Of a stretch of 64,000 nucleotides of DNA, positions 49,363-57,169 are shown one piece after another. The translations under genes were made by a program, and so were the position numbers. The notes beneath the pieces are model-generated. The model was not told the origin of the DNA. It was given only the letters and a program-made list of their open reading frames with translations, and made no database searches. How positions within the stretch are numbered: the first letter of the stretch is position 1; the number at the start of each line of letters is the position of its first letter. Source of the stretch: CAWATZ01 sp963784995. GTDB lineage: Bacteria; Planctomycetota; Planctomycetia; Gemmatales; Gemmataceae. The DNA lies in the NCBI GenBank assembly GCA_963784995.1, contig CAWATZ010000001.1:868001-932000 (forward strand), written 5' to 3'.

Positions 49363-50049
49363 ATGAAAGCGTTTCTGGCAACTGCGTGTGCGCTCTTGTG
49401 TGTGGGAGCGGCGTCGGCGAACATCACCGTCACCGGCACGGGCAAGGTGATCTACACACCTGACCTGGCCACTCTGGTCCTTGGCGTCAGCTCCGAGGGC
49501 AAGTCCGCGGCCGAGGCGTGGGACAAGAACCGTAAGCTGGTGGCCAAGCTGTTCGAGGTGCTGAAAGAACACGGCGTCGATCCAAAGGACATGAAGACGT
49601 CCAACCTGAGCGTCACGCCACGCTACGCCGAGAAGGGGAAGGAGCGAATCCTGGTCGGCTACCTGGCCAGCTACGATCTGACCGTGAAAGTCCGCAAGCT
49701 GGATGATCTGGGTGCGATCCTGGATGGGATGGTGGACAACGGTGCCAACCGCAACGTGAGCCTGACGTTCGGCTGTTCGGACCTGGACAAGCTGATGGAC
49801 CAGGCCCGGGCCAAAGCGGTCGCCGAGGCCCGCAAGAAGGCTGAGACCTTTGTCACCGGCGCGGGCGCCCGACTGGGCCAGGTGCTGCAGATCAACGATG
49901 GCTCCTATGCTCCGCCGTACTATCAACCCATGCGGTTCGAGCTTGCCAAGGGGGACGCTCCAGCCGCCCTGGTGATTGCGGCCGGCGAGCAGGAACTGTC
50001 GGTCAGCGTCACGGTGAGCTACGAAATCGACAATAGTGTCGCCCCGTGA
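49363..50049 (+). CDS. Exported SIMPL-domain (DUF541) protein
   Basis: 228 residues. ATG at 49363 lies four bases after AGGAG; four more in-frame codons upstream are not needed. A clear signal peptide (KAFLATACALLCVGAASA) is followed by the SIMPL fold: NITVTGTGKVIYTPDLATLVLGV, a second SYDLTVKVRKLDDLGAILDGMVDNGA, and a final SVSVTVSYEIDNSVAP. Periplasmic or outer-membrane-associated. The family has roles in envelope stress in some bacteria, but function is not generally known. Standalone. Confidence 0.85.
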   Translation: MKAFLATACALLCVGAASANITVTGTGKVIYTPDLATLVLGVSSEGKSAAEAWDKNRKLVAKLFEVLKEHGVDPKDMKTSNLSVTPRYAEKGKERILVGYLASYDLTVKVRKLDDLGAILDGMVDNGANRNVSLTFGCSDLDKLMDQARAKAVAEARKKAETFVTGAGARLGQVLQINDGSYAPPYYQPMRFELAKGDAPAALVIAAGEQELSVSVTVSYEIDNSVAP

Positions 50050-50171
50050 GCAGTGGACAGCGAACAGTGAATTGTGGACAGTGAAGGATAAGGAGGCCCG
50101 GGGCGATGCTCCGGGCTCCTGCCCGTTGCCGTACGTTGCGACACAGGAAGGTAATGACTGGCTCCTCCTCG

Positions 50172-50400
50172 ACCCAGGGCGCTGCCCTGGGCTATCCTGT
50201 TGCGCCCCTTCGGGGCTGTTGGCTTCCGCCCCGAAGGGGCGCAACAGGATAGCCCAGGGCAGCGCCCTGGGTGGCAGACAGGCTCGTCCTCGACCCAGGG
50301 CGCTGCCCTGGGCTATTCTGTTGCGCCCCTTCGGGGCTAATGGCTCTTGTCTTCCGCCCCGAAGGGGCGCAACAGAATAGCCCAGGGCATCGCCCTGGGT
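50172..50400. repeat. Two tandem large hairpin repeats (45-bp arms)
   Basis: Copy 1 arms 50172-50216 and 50228-50272 are perfect; copy 2 arms 50293-50337 and 50356-50400 have one mismatch. Each arm contains ACCCAGGGCGCTGCCC and GCGCCCCTTCGGGGC. A partial third copy follows (to about 50425). They fill the gap between the SIMPL gene and a sigma gene. A mobile hairpin element amplified locally is likely. Confidence 0.8.
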
Positions 50401-50487
50401 GTAGAGGGCAGCGCCCTGGGTGGCAGACAGGCGAGGCGGTCTTTGGCTTCCTGGACGCTAGAGCCACTGTTCACGAGACCAGCCCTC

Positions 50488-51069
50488 ATGGACGCGACTG
50501 CCCCCCCAGCCCAACTGGAGCCGGCTGACGCCGAGCTGATCGAACGGTTTTTCCAGGGCGATCGCGGTGCCTTCGAGCATCTGACCAACCGCTATTACCG
50601 TCCGGTGAGCGGTTTCCTTTACCGGCGCGTGCAGCGCTTCGAGGTGGTCGAGGACCTGGCTCAGGAAACCTTCCTGGAGGCGTTGCGGTCACTGCGAGCG
50701 GGCCGGCGGCCGGAGCAGTTCGCCAGCTGGCTGTTCACCATCGCCCGCAACTGCGCCGGGAAATGGCTGAGGCGCAAACGCCCCAGGCTGTTTGATCCGG
50801 ACGCTCCCCCCGTGGATTTGCCGGCCCCTCCCGAGCAGGATTGGCGCGAGGAGATGGAAGAGCAAAAGAAGCAGTTCGCCGAACTGGAACGGGAACTGGA
50901 GAAGCTGCCGGAACAGACCCGGCGGTTACTGGAACAGAAGCACCTCCACGGCAAGACCTGCGAGCAGATCGCCGCCGCGGAGGGCCAGCCGGTCGGCACC
51001 TTGAAGAGCCTGCTGTCGCGGGCTTACCAGCTGCTGCGAACCCGGCTGGGGAGGCAGAGAGAGAGCTGA
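50488..51069 (+). CDS. ECF sigma factor with linked anti-sigma gene
   Basis: 193 residues from the ATG at 50488 (MDATAPPAQLEPADAELIERFF); the open frame upstream is hairpin repeat. Region 2: YRPVSGFLYRRVQRFEVVEDLAQETFLEALRSL. Region 4: LEKLPEQTRRLLEQKHLHGKTCEQIAAAEGQPVGTLKSLLSRAYQLLRTRL. Unlike the region 1 sigma factors this is a classic ECF with an overlapping anti-sigma gene (stop 51069, next start 51072), so it is released by signal-dependent loss of the membrane anti-sigma factor. Standard length. Confidence 0.9.
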   Translation: MDATAPPAQLEPADAELIERFFQGDRGAFEHLTNRYYRPVSGFLYRRVQRFEVVEDLAQETFLEALRSLRAGRRPEQFASWLFTIARNCAGKWLRRKRPRLFDPDAPPVDLPAPPEQDWREEMEEQKKQFAELERELEKLPEQTRRLLEQKHLHGKTCEQIAAAEGQPVGTLKSLLSRAYQLLRTRLGRQRES

Positions 51070-51071
51070 CC

Positions 51072-52010
51072 ATGACCGAATGGACCTGCGAGCAAGTCGA
51101 GCCGTTGCTCGACCTGGACGTGGCCGGCGAATGCGAGCCGGCGGAGCATGCCGCCGTGGCGGAGCACCTGGAGCGCTGTCCGAAGTGCGCCGCTGCCTGG
51201 AGTGAGGCACGCCGGGTCCGCGATTTGCTCGATCTGCATTATCAGGCACCTGCTCGGCTAAAGCGACTGCACAAACGGCTGCGGCAGGAGGCGCTCACGC
51301 ATCCCCGGGCTCGCATCCTGTCGCTGGCGCAGCGCTTCGGGGCCCTGGCCGCTCTGCTGCTGGTGACCCTGGGGCTGGCCCTTTTGCTCGGACCGATCGG
51401 TGGTGAGCCTTCTCCGTCGCTGGTGATGACCGTTGCCCCGGCCAGGTTCAAGGCAATCCCGGAACACGTGCAGATCGCACGCAATGACTTCCCGCTGGAA
51501 AAGATGAATCACCCGGCAGCAGCGATGAAGCAACTCCAGACGCTGGCCCAGCAAGGCAAACTCCCGCCCGCACCGCGGATCGACCAGACCCTGACCGTGC
51601 GGAACACACAACTCCAGCCGATCACACTATTTCCGGGCGGAAGCGGAACGAACCTCCACCTGGACGTGACCGGGCCGGGCGTGGCACGGTCAGGAGACCG
51701 TGCCACAACTGGGGGCGTGGTCGGCATCCCGTTGTGGCACGGTCAGGAGACCGTGCCACAACGGGGACCGGCACCGGCGTTCCTTAGCCCGGAACGCATC
51801 GTCCTGCCGCCCGGAGGGGAGTACGTGTTTTCGCTTCCGGACCTGACGGATGGCTCGCGGGGTTCTCTCCGCCGGCAATACTGTACGGAACCGGGAGATT
51901 ACGAGGTGCGGATTCGCTACCGGGTGGGCTGGTCCCGCGGGGGAGACAAGCCCGAAGGGTTCCTGCAGCTGAGGGCTGGGCCTGTGTGGATTCACGTGCC
52001 TCAGAAGTAG
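51072..52010 (+). CDS. Membrane anti-sigma factor with zinc-finger (zf-HC2-like) domain
   Basis: 312 residues, starting 2 bases after the sigma stop. The N-terminal zinc finger H...C..C motif is HAAVAEHLERCPKC. One transmembrane segment (FGALAALLLVTLGLALLLGPIG, residues ~95-118) is followed by a periplasmic domain. Within it, residues around 205-230 come from a hairpin repeat (VARSGDRATTG...LWHGQETVPQRG) that breaks an otherwise beta-rich fold (LTVRNTQLQPITLFPGG, YEVRIRYRVGW). It should bind the sigma factor in the cytoplasm and read a periplasmic signal. Inserted residues may alter sensing. Confidence 0.85.
   Translation: MTEWTCEQVEPLLDLDVAGECEPAEHAAVAEHLERCPKCAAAWSEARRVRDLLDLHYQAPARLKRLHKRLRQEALTHPRARILSLAQRFGALAALLLVTLGLALLLGPIGGEPSPSLVMTVAPARFKAIPEHVQIARNDFPLEKMNHPAAAMKQLQTLAQQGKLPPAPRIDQTLTVRNTQLQPITLFPGGSGTNLHLDVTGPGVARSGDRATTGGVVGIPLWHGQETVPQRGPAPAFLSPERIVLPPGGEYVFSLPDLTDGSRGSLRRQYCTEPGDYEVRIRYRVGWSRGGDKPEGFLQLRAGPVWIHVPQK
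51681..51762. repeat. Pair of hairpin repeats inside the anti-sigma gene
   Basis: Two copies of GTGGCACGGT-CAGGAG-ACCGTGCCAC (51681-51706; 51731-51762, the second with 13-bp arms), separated by ~24 bp. The insert keeps the reading frame. Confidence 0.75.
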
Positions 52011-52086
52011 GGTCCGCGAGCCGACCAGAGTTTCCGTCACTCCGGGTCGTCAGGCCCGCTCAAGAATCGACAGGCAATGGCATGGC

Positions 52087-52896
52087 TTACTTCACGGCCC
52101 AGACCTGCACCGTGAGCGGTAATCCCAGAAGTGTCGTCTCGTCCGCCGCCACCCGCGTCATGTCCTGCGCGATTTCCTGCACCTCTTCCGGCGTCGCCAA
52201 CCCTTCCTGGACCAGCGTGGGGGCGAACTGGTGAAACGTCATTGCCAGCAGCCGCTTGTTTTCTCCGCGCAGGACCAATGGGAAATGGGCAGTCGCCTCG
52301 GGCATGGCGAAGCCGGCTTCCCGGAACAGGCGCGGCAGAACGGAGCCGAGTCGGTAGTCCTCGCCGCACCGTTCGCCCAATTTCAGGTTGAGCTCAACAA
52401 AGCGTTCCATGCCGGGCGTCGGCGGATTGCAGAGCCATTGTCCCAGGTCCAACTCCTCGCAGACAACGCGGCCGCCGGGCCGTACCAGATCACGCAGCGC
52501 TAGCAAGGCCTCGAGCGGCCGCTTCAGGTGTATCAGCACAAGGCGGCAATAAGCCATGTCGAAGGATTCGGCCGCCAATCCCGGAGCATAGGCATCGCCT
52601 TCCTGAAAGGTGACGTTGGTCAGCTGTTGCTCTGCGGCAGCTCGCCGGGCTTGCTCGATTTGCGGGTGGTTCTTGTCGATGCCAATCACCGCGCCGCGCG
52701 GGCCGACCTGGCGAGCAATCCAGCACGTCACATTGCCGGTGCCGCAACCGATCTCCGCCACGCGCAATCCTTCAGCCAGGCCGGCCTGGCGCAGGACGGC
52801 GTGCGAAGCGGGTCCATAAACCTGATTGAGGAGGCGCAGCCGCTCGACGTCTTGCGCGCCGGTGGCCAGGATGTAGACCGTACTGGTGTTTTTCAT
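52087..52896 (-). CDS. Class I SAM-dependent methyltransferase (UbiE-like)
   Basis: 269 residues, ATG at 52896 seven bases after GGAG. SAM motif I VAEIGCGTGNVTCWIA (residues ~45-60), motif II-like AVIGIDKNHPQIEQA, motif with D and G (VTFQEGDAYAP), and FDMAYCRLVLIHLKRP. The C-terminal ~100 residues form the acceptor-binding part (FREAGFAMPEATAHFPLVLRGENKR). Substrate is not known: small-molecule, quinone or phenol-type. Cytoplasmic, single gene facing the sigma/anti-sigma pair. Confidence 0.88.
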   Translation of the reverse strand: MKNTSTVYILATGAQDVERLRLLNQVYGPASHAVLRQAGLAEGLRVAEIGCGTGNVTCWIARQVGPRGAVIGIDKNHPQIEQARRAAAEQQLTNVTFQEGDAYAPGLAAESFDMAYCRLVLIHLKRPLEALLALRDLVRPGGRVVCEELDLGQWLCNPPTPGMERFVELNLKLGERCGEDYRLGSVLPRLFREAGFAMPEATAHFPLVLRGENKRLLAMTFHQFAPTLVQEGLATPEEVQEIAQDMTRVAADETTLLGLPLTVQVWAVK

Positions 52897-53362
52897 GGAT
52901 CAGCTCCGGAGGAATGGAAGACTGCTGAGTTTGTATCACGTGGTTACCGCAATCTCAACGAGAGTTGAGACGAGTCGAATCCGCCCACCAACACAACACG
53001 GTGTGTTGCGAGTCTGGGGGTGCCACGGATTGCATCGAGTGTCGCATCTCCGGAACTGCGACGGTCGCATAGGCACCAGGCTCAACGATTCCACAGCGGC
53101 ATCCAGCGTCCGAGCCGCCACAACCACTCCCAACCGGCTTCGGTCCCGTGCGACCGCCAGATCGAATGCCGGTCCCTTGCTGCTGCGCCCCTTGTGGCTA
53201 GCCTGGCCGCAGCATGTCTAAAGACCACTAACAGCAAGGCGAGCGGCGCGGCGTCAGCCCGCCGGTAACAGCCTCCACCGGCCCGCTGGCATCGCGCTAA
53301 AGCGAAGCTGCTCGCCTTGCTGTTAGTGCCTCTAACAAGGAGACTGCGGACACTGCTTCGGG
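52897..53362. other. Intergenic region with a decayed hairpin
   Basis: 466 bp without an intact gene. A stretch on the - strand (53030-53220) reads KGPAFDLAVARDRSRLGVVVAARTLD, which was not recognised. The right half is the degenerate hairpin at 53226-53328. Confidence 0.45.
53226..53328. repeat. Degenerate copy of the 45-bp-arm hairpin
   Basis: Left arm CACTAACAGCAAGGCGAGCG... is identical to the copy at 43662-43706; the right arm has mismatches and an extra AAAGCGAAG segment. It marks an older insertion of the same element. Confidence 0.7.
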
Positions 53363-53650
53363 TCAAGACGGCCAGGCTTGCAGCGCCAGCGCCGCTACCC
53401 GCTGCAGCTCCGTCTCGGTCGCCCCGCTGGCTGCCTGCACCATCAGGTCGTTCAGCACCGTGGCGGCGTAGCGCGCCGGCGTCGCGCAATCGGTCCCCTC
53501 CGGCAGGTCGCCGTCGAGTACGGCTCGCTCGAACCTCTCTCTGAACGCCGTCATGGTCCCCTGCCTCAATCGGGCCAACTCCCGTTGCTTTGCCAGATAG
53601 CCTGAATCCTCCAGGAATCTCGCAACTCCGCGGCACGGCCCTTGCTTGAG
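53363..53650 (-). pseudogene. TetR-family regulator C-terminal remnant
   Basis: Reads FRERFERAVLDGDLPEGTDCATPARYAATVLNDLMVQAASGATETELQRVAALALQAWPS, shown here in parts. This resembles the ligand-binding end of TetR/AcrR regulators (GDLP...ARY...VLxGLxVQAxxGA). No N-terminal helix-turn-helix is present in any frame. Confidence 0.55.
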
Positions 53651-53659
53651 GTGTACCAT

Positions 53660-53713
53660 GATACTCGAAGCCAAGAAGAAGGACCTGGTGGCGTTCCTGC
53701 GGCAGCTGTGAGG
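53660..53713 (+). pseudogene. Possible C-terminal tail of a cytochrome c-type protein
   Basis: ILEAKKKDLVAFLRQL then TGA resembles the end of diheme or class I cytochromes c (EKADLVAFLRAL). Only ~16 residues match, with no heme motif nearby, so it is a fragment at best. Confidence 0.3.
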
Positions 53714-53785
53714 GCGACTGGGGACGGCTCAGGAAGGCCCTGGCTGCTGCCACCTTCCCTCTGTATCCTTTTCTGAAGGCGAAGC

Positions 53786-53860
53786 ATGTCTGAAGTGATC
53801 GCGGGCCTCCGAATCCCCGACAGCGAACTGGCCTGGGAGGCGACTGACCTGGGCGGGTGA
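53786..53860 (+). pseudogene. N-terminal fragment of an HD-domain hydrolase-like gene
   Basis: MSEVIAGLRIPDSELAWEATDLGG then stop, like the N-terminus of cyanamide-hydratase-type HD proteins (RIPDSALAREATDLV). A stop follows at once and the HD domain is missing. Confidence 0.35.
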
Positions 53861-53915
53861 AAGGCGGGCTTCCGCCGAGGTCCATCCGCCGGGACCGGAC
53901 TTGGACGGGATTGCC

Positions 53916-54323
53916 ATGAGTATGCCGACGACCAAGCCGTCCGACGACCCGCGGGTTCCGTTGGCCGCGGAGCGCACCTTGCTGGCCTGGGTCCGCACTG
54001 GGCTGGCGCTGATGGGCTTTGGGTTCGTGGTCGCCCGGTTCGGGCTGTTCCTGCACGAGATCGCCGCCGCCAATGGGGTGCCGGCCGAGCCGCCTCCGGG
54101 CCGGTCCCTGTGGATCGGGGCCGCGCTGATCGCGCTGGGCGTCGTGGTGAACGTCCTCGCAGCCGTTCAGCACGTCTATCTCCTCGGCCGACTGCGGCGG
54201 GGCCGACCCGCAAGCGGGTGCCCCGACCAGCCCTCCGCGTGGTCGCTCGGCGTCGTGGTCACGGGGGTGCTGGCGGCGCTCGGCATCGTGATGACGGCTT
54301 ACCTGTTTGTTCAAAACCCGTGA
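53916..54323 (+). CDS. DUF202 (YidH-like) membrane protein
   Basis: 135 residues from the ATG at 53916 (MSMPTTKPSDDPRVPL). DUF202 signature LAAERTLLAWVRTGLALMGFGFVVARFG, then transmembrane segments at SLWIGAALIALGVVVNVLAA and SLGVVVTGVLAALGIVMTAYLF, so three helices in all. Inner-membrane protein with no assigned activity. It heads the rightward cluster; the next gene begins 42 bp downstream with GGGAGG. Confidence 0.88.
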   Translation: MSMPTTKPSDDPRVPLAAERTLLAWVRTGLALMGFGFVVARFGLFLHEIAAANGVPAEPPPGRSLWIGAALIALGVVVNVLAAVQHVYLLGRLRRGRPASGCPDQPSAWSLGVVVTGVLAALGIVMTAYLFVQNP

Positions 54324-54365
54324 AGCGCGTGGAACCGACACTCACTGGCTGGGAGGTCAACGACC

Positions 54366-55463
54366 ATGACGGAAGCGTCTCAAACCCGTTCGGCGGGCCT
54401 GATCATTCGGCAAAAGGAGCCGGTCAACCTGGAAACCCCCTTTGACCAGGTGGTTGACTCGTATCTCACTCCGACGGGGCTGTTCTACGTCCGCAGCCAT
54501 TTTCCGGCGCCGAGGCTGGAACTCGCCTCGTACCGGCTGCGCATCGATGGTGCCGTCCGAACCCCCCTTTCTCTGAGCTACCAGGAGTTGCGCGACCTGC
54601 CGTCCCAGACGCGGGTCGCCACCCTGGAGTGTGCGGGCAACAGCCGGGTCTTTCTTGTCCCCCAGGTGCCGGGGGCCCAGTGGGAACTCGGCGCCGTCGG
54701 TAACGCCGAATGGACCGGGGTGCCGCTGAGGGTGTTACTGGAGCGTGCCGGCCTGGAAGAAGACGCCTGTGAGATCGTGCTGGAAGGGGCAGACCAGGGG
54801 CGACCGGCGGAGCCGCCGATCCCTCCCGGGCCGATCTCGTACGCCCGGAGTTTGCCCCGGGACAAGGCGCTTCAGCCCGAAGTGCTGATCGCGTACCGGA
54901 TGAATGGCCGGGATCTCCCTCTGGATCATGGCTACCCGGTGCGCGCCGTTGTCCCGGGCCATTATGGCATGGCCGCCGTCAAGTGGCTGACGCACGTCCA
55001 GGCCGTGCGCGAGCCGTTTGGGGGTTACTGGCAGACGTCCGACTACGGCTACTGGGATTACCTGGACGGAATGCCCGTGCGGCGGCCGTTGGCAGAGATG
55101 AAACTGAAGTCCGAGATCGCCCGGCCGCGCGTTTACGAGACGGTGGCTCCGAACCAGGTCTACGTGGTTTGCGGCGCTGCGTGGGCAGGGGAGACCGACG
55201 TCGCCGGAGTCGCGGTGAGTACGGACGGCGGGCAGACCTGGGGCGAGGCCGAATTCCTCGACCCGGTTCGACGGCATGCGTGGCGACGCTGGAAGTTTGC
55301 CTGGCTGACGCCGAAGAAGCCGGGGCGATACACGCTGCTGGCCCGGGCCCGAGGTGCGGACGGCAGCGCCCAGCCGGATCAGCATGACGCCAACTGCGGC
55401 ACCTACGTGATCACCCACCCTCTTCCCATCGAGGTCTTTGTTGAAGGAGAATCCAATGTCTGA
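54366..55463 (+). CDS. Sulfite oxidase-like molybdopterin enzyme
   Basis: 365 residues, ATG at 54366 with GGGAGG 10 bases upstream. Oxidises sulfite or a related compound in the family. The Moco domain includes VATLECAGNSR with the molybdenum-ligand Cys, DHGYPVRAVVPGHYGMAAVKWL, and the dimerisation domain (VVCGAAWAGETDVAGVAVSTDGGQTW, FAWLTPKKPGRYTLLARARG). No signal peptide or heme domain, so electrons must go to an unseen partner. Its last 8 bases overlap the oxdC start, which suggests co-translation. Substrate remains open. Confidence 0.88.
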   Translation: MTEASQTRSAGLIIRQKEPVNLETPFDQVVDSYLTPTGLFYVRSHFPAPRLELASYRLRIDGAVRTPLSLSYQELRDLPSQTRVATLECAGNSRVFLVPQVPGAQWELGAVGNAEWTGVPLRVLLERAGLEEDACEIVLEGADQGRPAEPPIPPGPISYARSLPRDKALQPEVLIAYRMNGRDLPLDHGYPVRAVVPGHYGMAAVKWLTHVQAVREPFGGYWQTSDYGYWDYLDGMPVRRPLAEMKLKSEIARPRVYETVAPNQVYVVCGAAWAGETDVAGVAVSTDGGQTWGEAEFLDPVRRHAWRRWKFAWLTPKKPGRYTLLARARGADGSAQPDQHDANCGTYVITHPLPIEVFVEGESNV

Positions 55464-56637
55464 GTTCCAGCGTCGAGATTTTCTGACGGGGGCCGCGGCG
55501 TTCGCGGCTGGCGTGACTGCGGCTTTGACCGCCACCCGGCGCGCGGAGGCCGGCAATCCGAGCTTCATGAACAACGTCCCCAATCCTCTGCTCTCCGGCA
55601 AGGAGCTGCCGAACTTCAAGTTCGCCCTGGAGAAATCCAGGGGGAAGGTGATGGGCAAGAGCACGGCCAAGGAGGCCACCGTCGAGCAGTTCCCCATTTC
55701 CAAGGGCATCGCTGGGGTGTCCATGCAACTGGAGGCCGGCGTCATGCGCGAGCTGCACTGGCACGCCACCGCGGCCGAATGGGCCTTCGTCGATCGGGGT
55801 CGGGTCCGGACCACGGTCTTCGGTCCGGGCGGGCAAGCGGAGACCAACGACTTCGAGCCGGGAGACGTCTGGTACTTCCCGCGCGGCCACGGCCACATGC
55901 TGGAGTGCCTGGGGAACGAGCCGTGCCACTTCGTCCTGATCTTCGACAACGGTTACTTCTCGGAGTTCGGCACGTTCAGCATTACCGACTGGATGGGCCA
56001 TGCCCCGAAGGCGCTGCTGGCCAAGAACTTCGGCCTGCCCGAATCGACCTTCGACGGCTTTCCCCGGGAAGAGGTCTACTGGTCCAAGGGGGCGGTGCCG
56101 CCGCAGCCCGCGGCCGGCACGCTCGGGTCGGTGAACCAGGCGCCGCTGACACACAAATGGCAGCTGCTCGCCAATGATCCGCGCGTCGATAACAAGGGCG
56201 GCCGGCTGTGGCTGGTCGATTCCACGAAATTCCCGATCTCCAAGACCATCACGGGCGCCATCCTCGACCTTGAGCCGGGTGCGCTGCGGGAACTCCACTG
56301 GCACCCCAGCGCCGACGAGTGGCAGTACGTCCTGGAGGGCAAGATCAGCATGACCATGTTCGGCTCGCATGGGCGATTCCGGACCGAGACGCTGGAGCAG
56401 GGCGACGTCGGCTACGTACCGCAGGGCTACGGGCATTCGATCGAGAACGTCGGCGACAAGAAGTGCCGCGTCCTGATCGGCTTCAACTCCGGGATCTATG
56501 AGGAGATCGACCTGTCGGAGTGGATCGCCGGCAACCCGCCCGACGTGCTGGCCACCAACTTCAGCAAGCCGGCCTCGCTGTTCCAGAAGTTCCCGAAGAA
56601 GGACGTGTTCATCGCCGACAAGGAGGGGAAGAAATAG
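55456..56637 (+). CDS. oxdC: Bicupin oxalate decarboxylase, Tat-exported
   Basis: 393 residues, ATG at 55456 six bases after GAAGGAG. Converts oxalate to formate and CO2 with Mn. A Tat signal (QRRDFLTGAAAFAAGVTAALTA) begins the protein. Cupin 1 has HWHATAAEWAF with His101, His103, Glu108 and later His147 as metal ligands; cupin 2 has HWHPSADEWQYV and QGYGHSIEN. The lid loop is SEFGT (residues ~169-173) where Bacillus OxdC has SENST; the Glu required for decarboxylase rather than oxidase activity is kept. The formate dehydrogenase downstream would use the product. Location periplasmic or outside the inner membrane. Confidence 0.88.
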   Translation: MSEFQRRDFLTGAAAFAAGVTAALTATRRAEAGNPSFMNNVPNPLLSGKELPNFKFALEKSRGKVMGKSTAKEATVEQFPISKGIAGVSMQLEAGVMRELHWHATAAEWAFVDRGRVRTTVFGPGGQAETNDFEPGDVWYFPRGHGHMLECLGNEPCHFVLIFDNGYFSEFGTFSITDWMGHAPKALLAKNFGLPESTFDGFPREEVYWSKGAVPPQPAAGTLGSVNQAPLTHKWQLLANDPRVDNKGGRLWLVDSTKFPISKTITGAILDLEPGALRELHWHPSADEWQYVLEGKISMTMFGSHGRFRTETLEQGDVGYVPQGYGHSIENVGDKKCRVLIGFNSGIYEEIDLSEWIAGNPPDVLATNFSKPASLFQKFPKKDVFIADKEGKK

Positions 56638-56730
56638 GAAGGTTTCCCGTCCGGCCAGAGCCGTGCCTGAGCAGCGGAGGGAGAGCGCGACCACCGGCGC
56701 CAGGGAGATCGCTCCGGCGGGGGGCCGCAC

Positions 56731-57150
56731 GTGCGGTGTTCGTCGCTGTGGTTGGCAGTCACCCTGGCCACGGCCTGGCTCCGTCCGGACATCTTCGCCA
56801 ATCTCCTCGGTCGCCCCTGGCTCCTGGTCTTCGTAGGATTGATGCTGGGGGGAGCTGTGGGGGTGTTTGTTTTCCTGAACCGGGGACGCGAGCTGGCTGC
56901 CTTTTTGTCGTCGAGTTCCTTTTTGCTGGGCCTGCTGGGGGCCACCCTGGCGGGCATTTACCCGGTCTGGTTACGGTCCACCCTCGATCCGGCCTGCAGC
57001 CTCACAGCCGCGAACTCGGCCGCCACGAGCTACGCATTGCAGGTGGCGCTGGTGTGGTGGACCGTCGGTATCGCGCTGGCCGGAGCGTATTTCGTCAACT
57101 TGTTCCGTTGCAACCGGGGCAAGGTCGATGTCCATGCGGAAGGGCATTAG
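56731..57150 (+). pseudogene. C-terminal fragment of cytochrome bd oxidase subunit II (CydB)
   Basis: 139 residues with four hydrophobic helices: IFANLLGRPWLLVFVGLMLGG, ELAAFLSSSSFLLGLLGATLAG, the CydB end IYPVWLRSTLDPACSLTAANSA, and ALVWWTVGIALAGAYFVNLF. This is the last ~40% of CydB. The first half is absent and no cydA is seen. Open from GTG 56731 to 57150. It is probably a remnant, or a domain reused as a small membrane protein within the formate cluster. Confidence 0.65.
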
Positions 57151-57169
57151 CTCCCAAGAGGTAATTCCA

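Noticed and set aside
53030..53220. Unrecognised leftward fragment FDLAVARDRSRLGVVVAAR
   Set aside because: No start, no family match and mixed frames; not reported as a gene.
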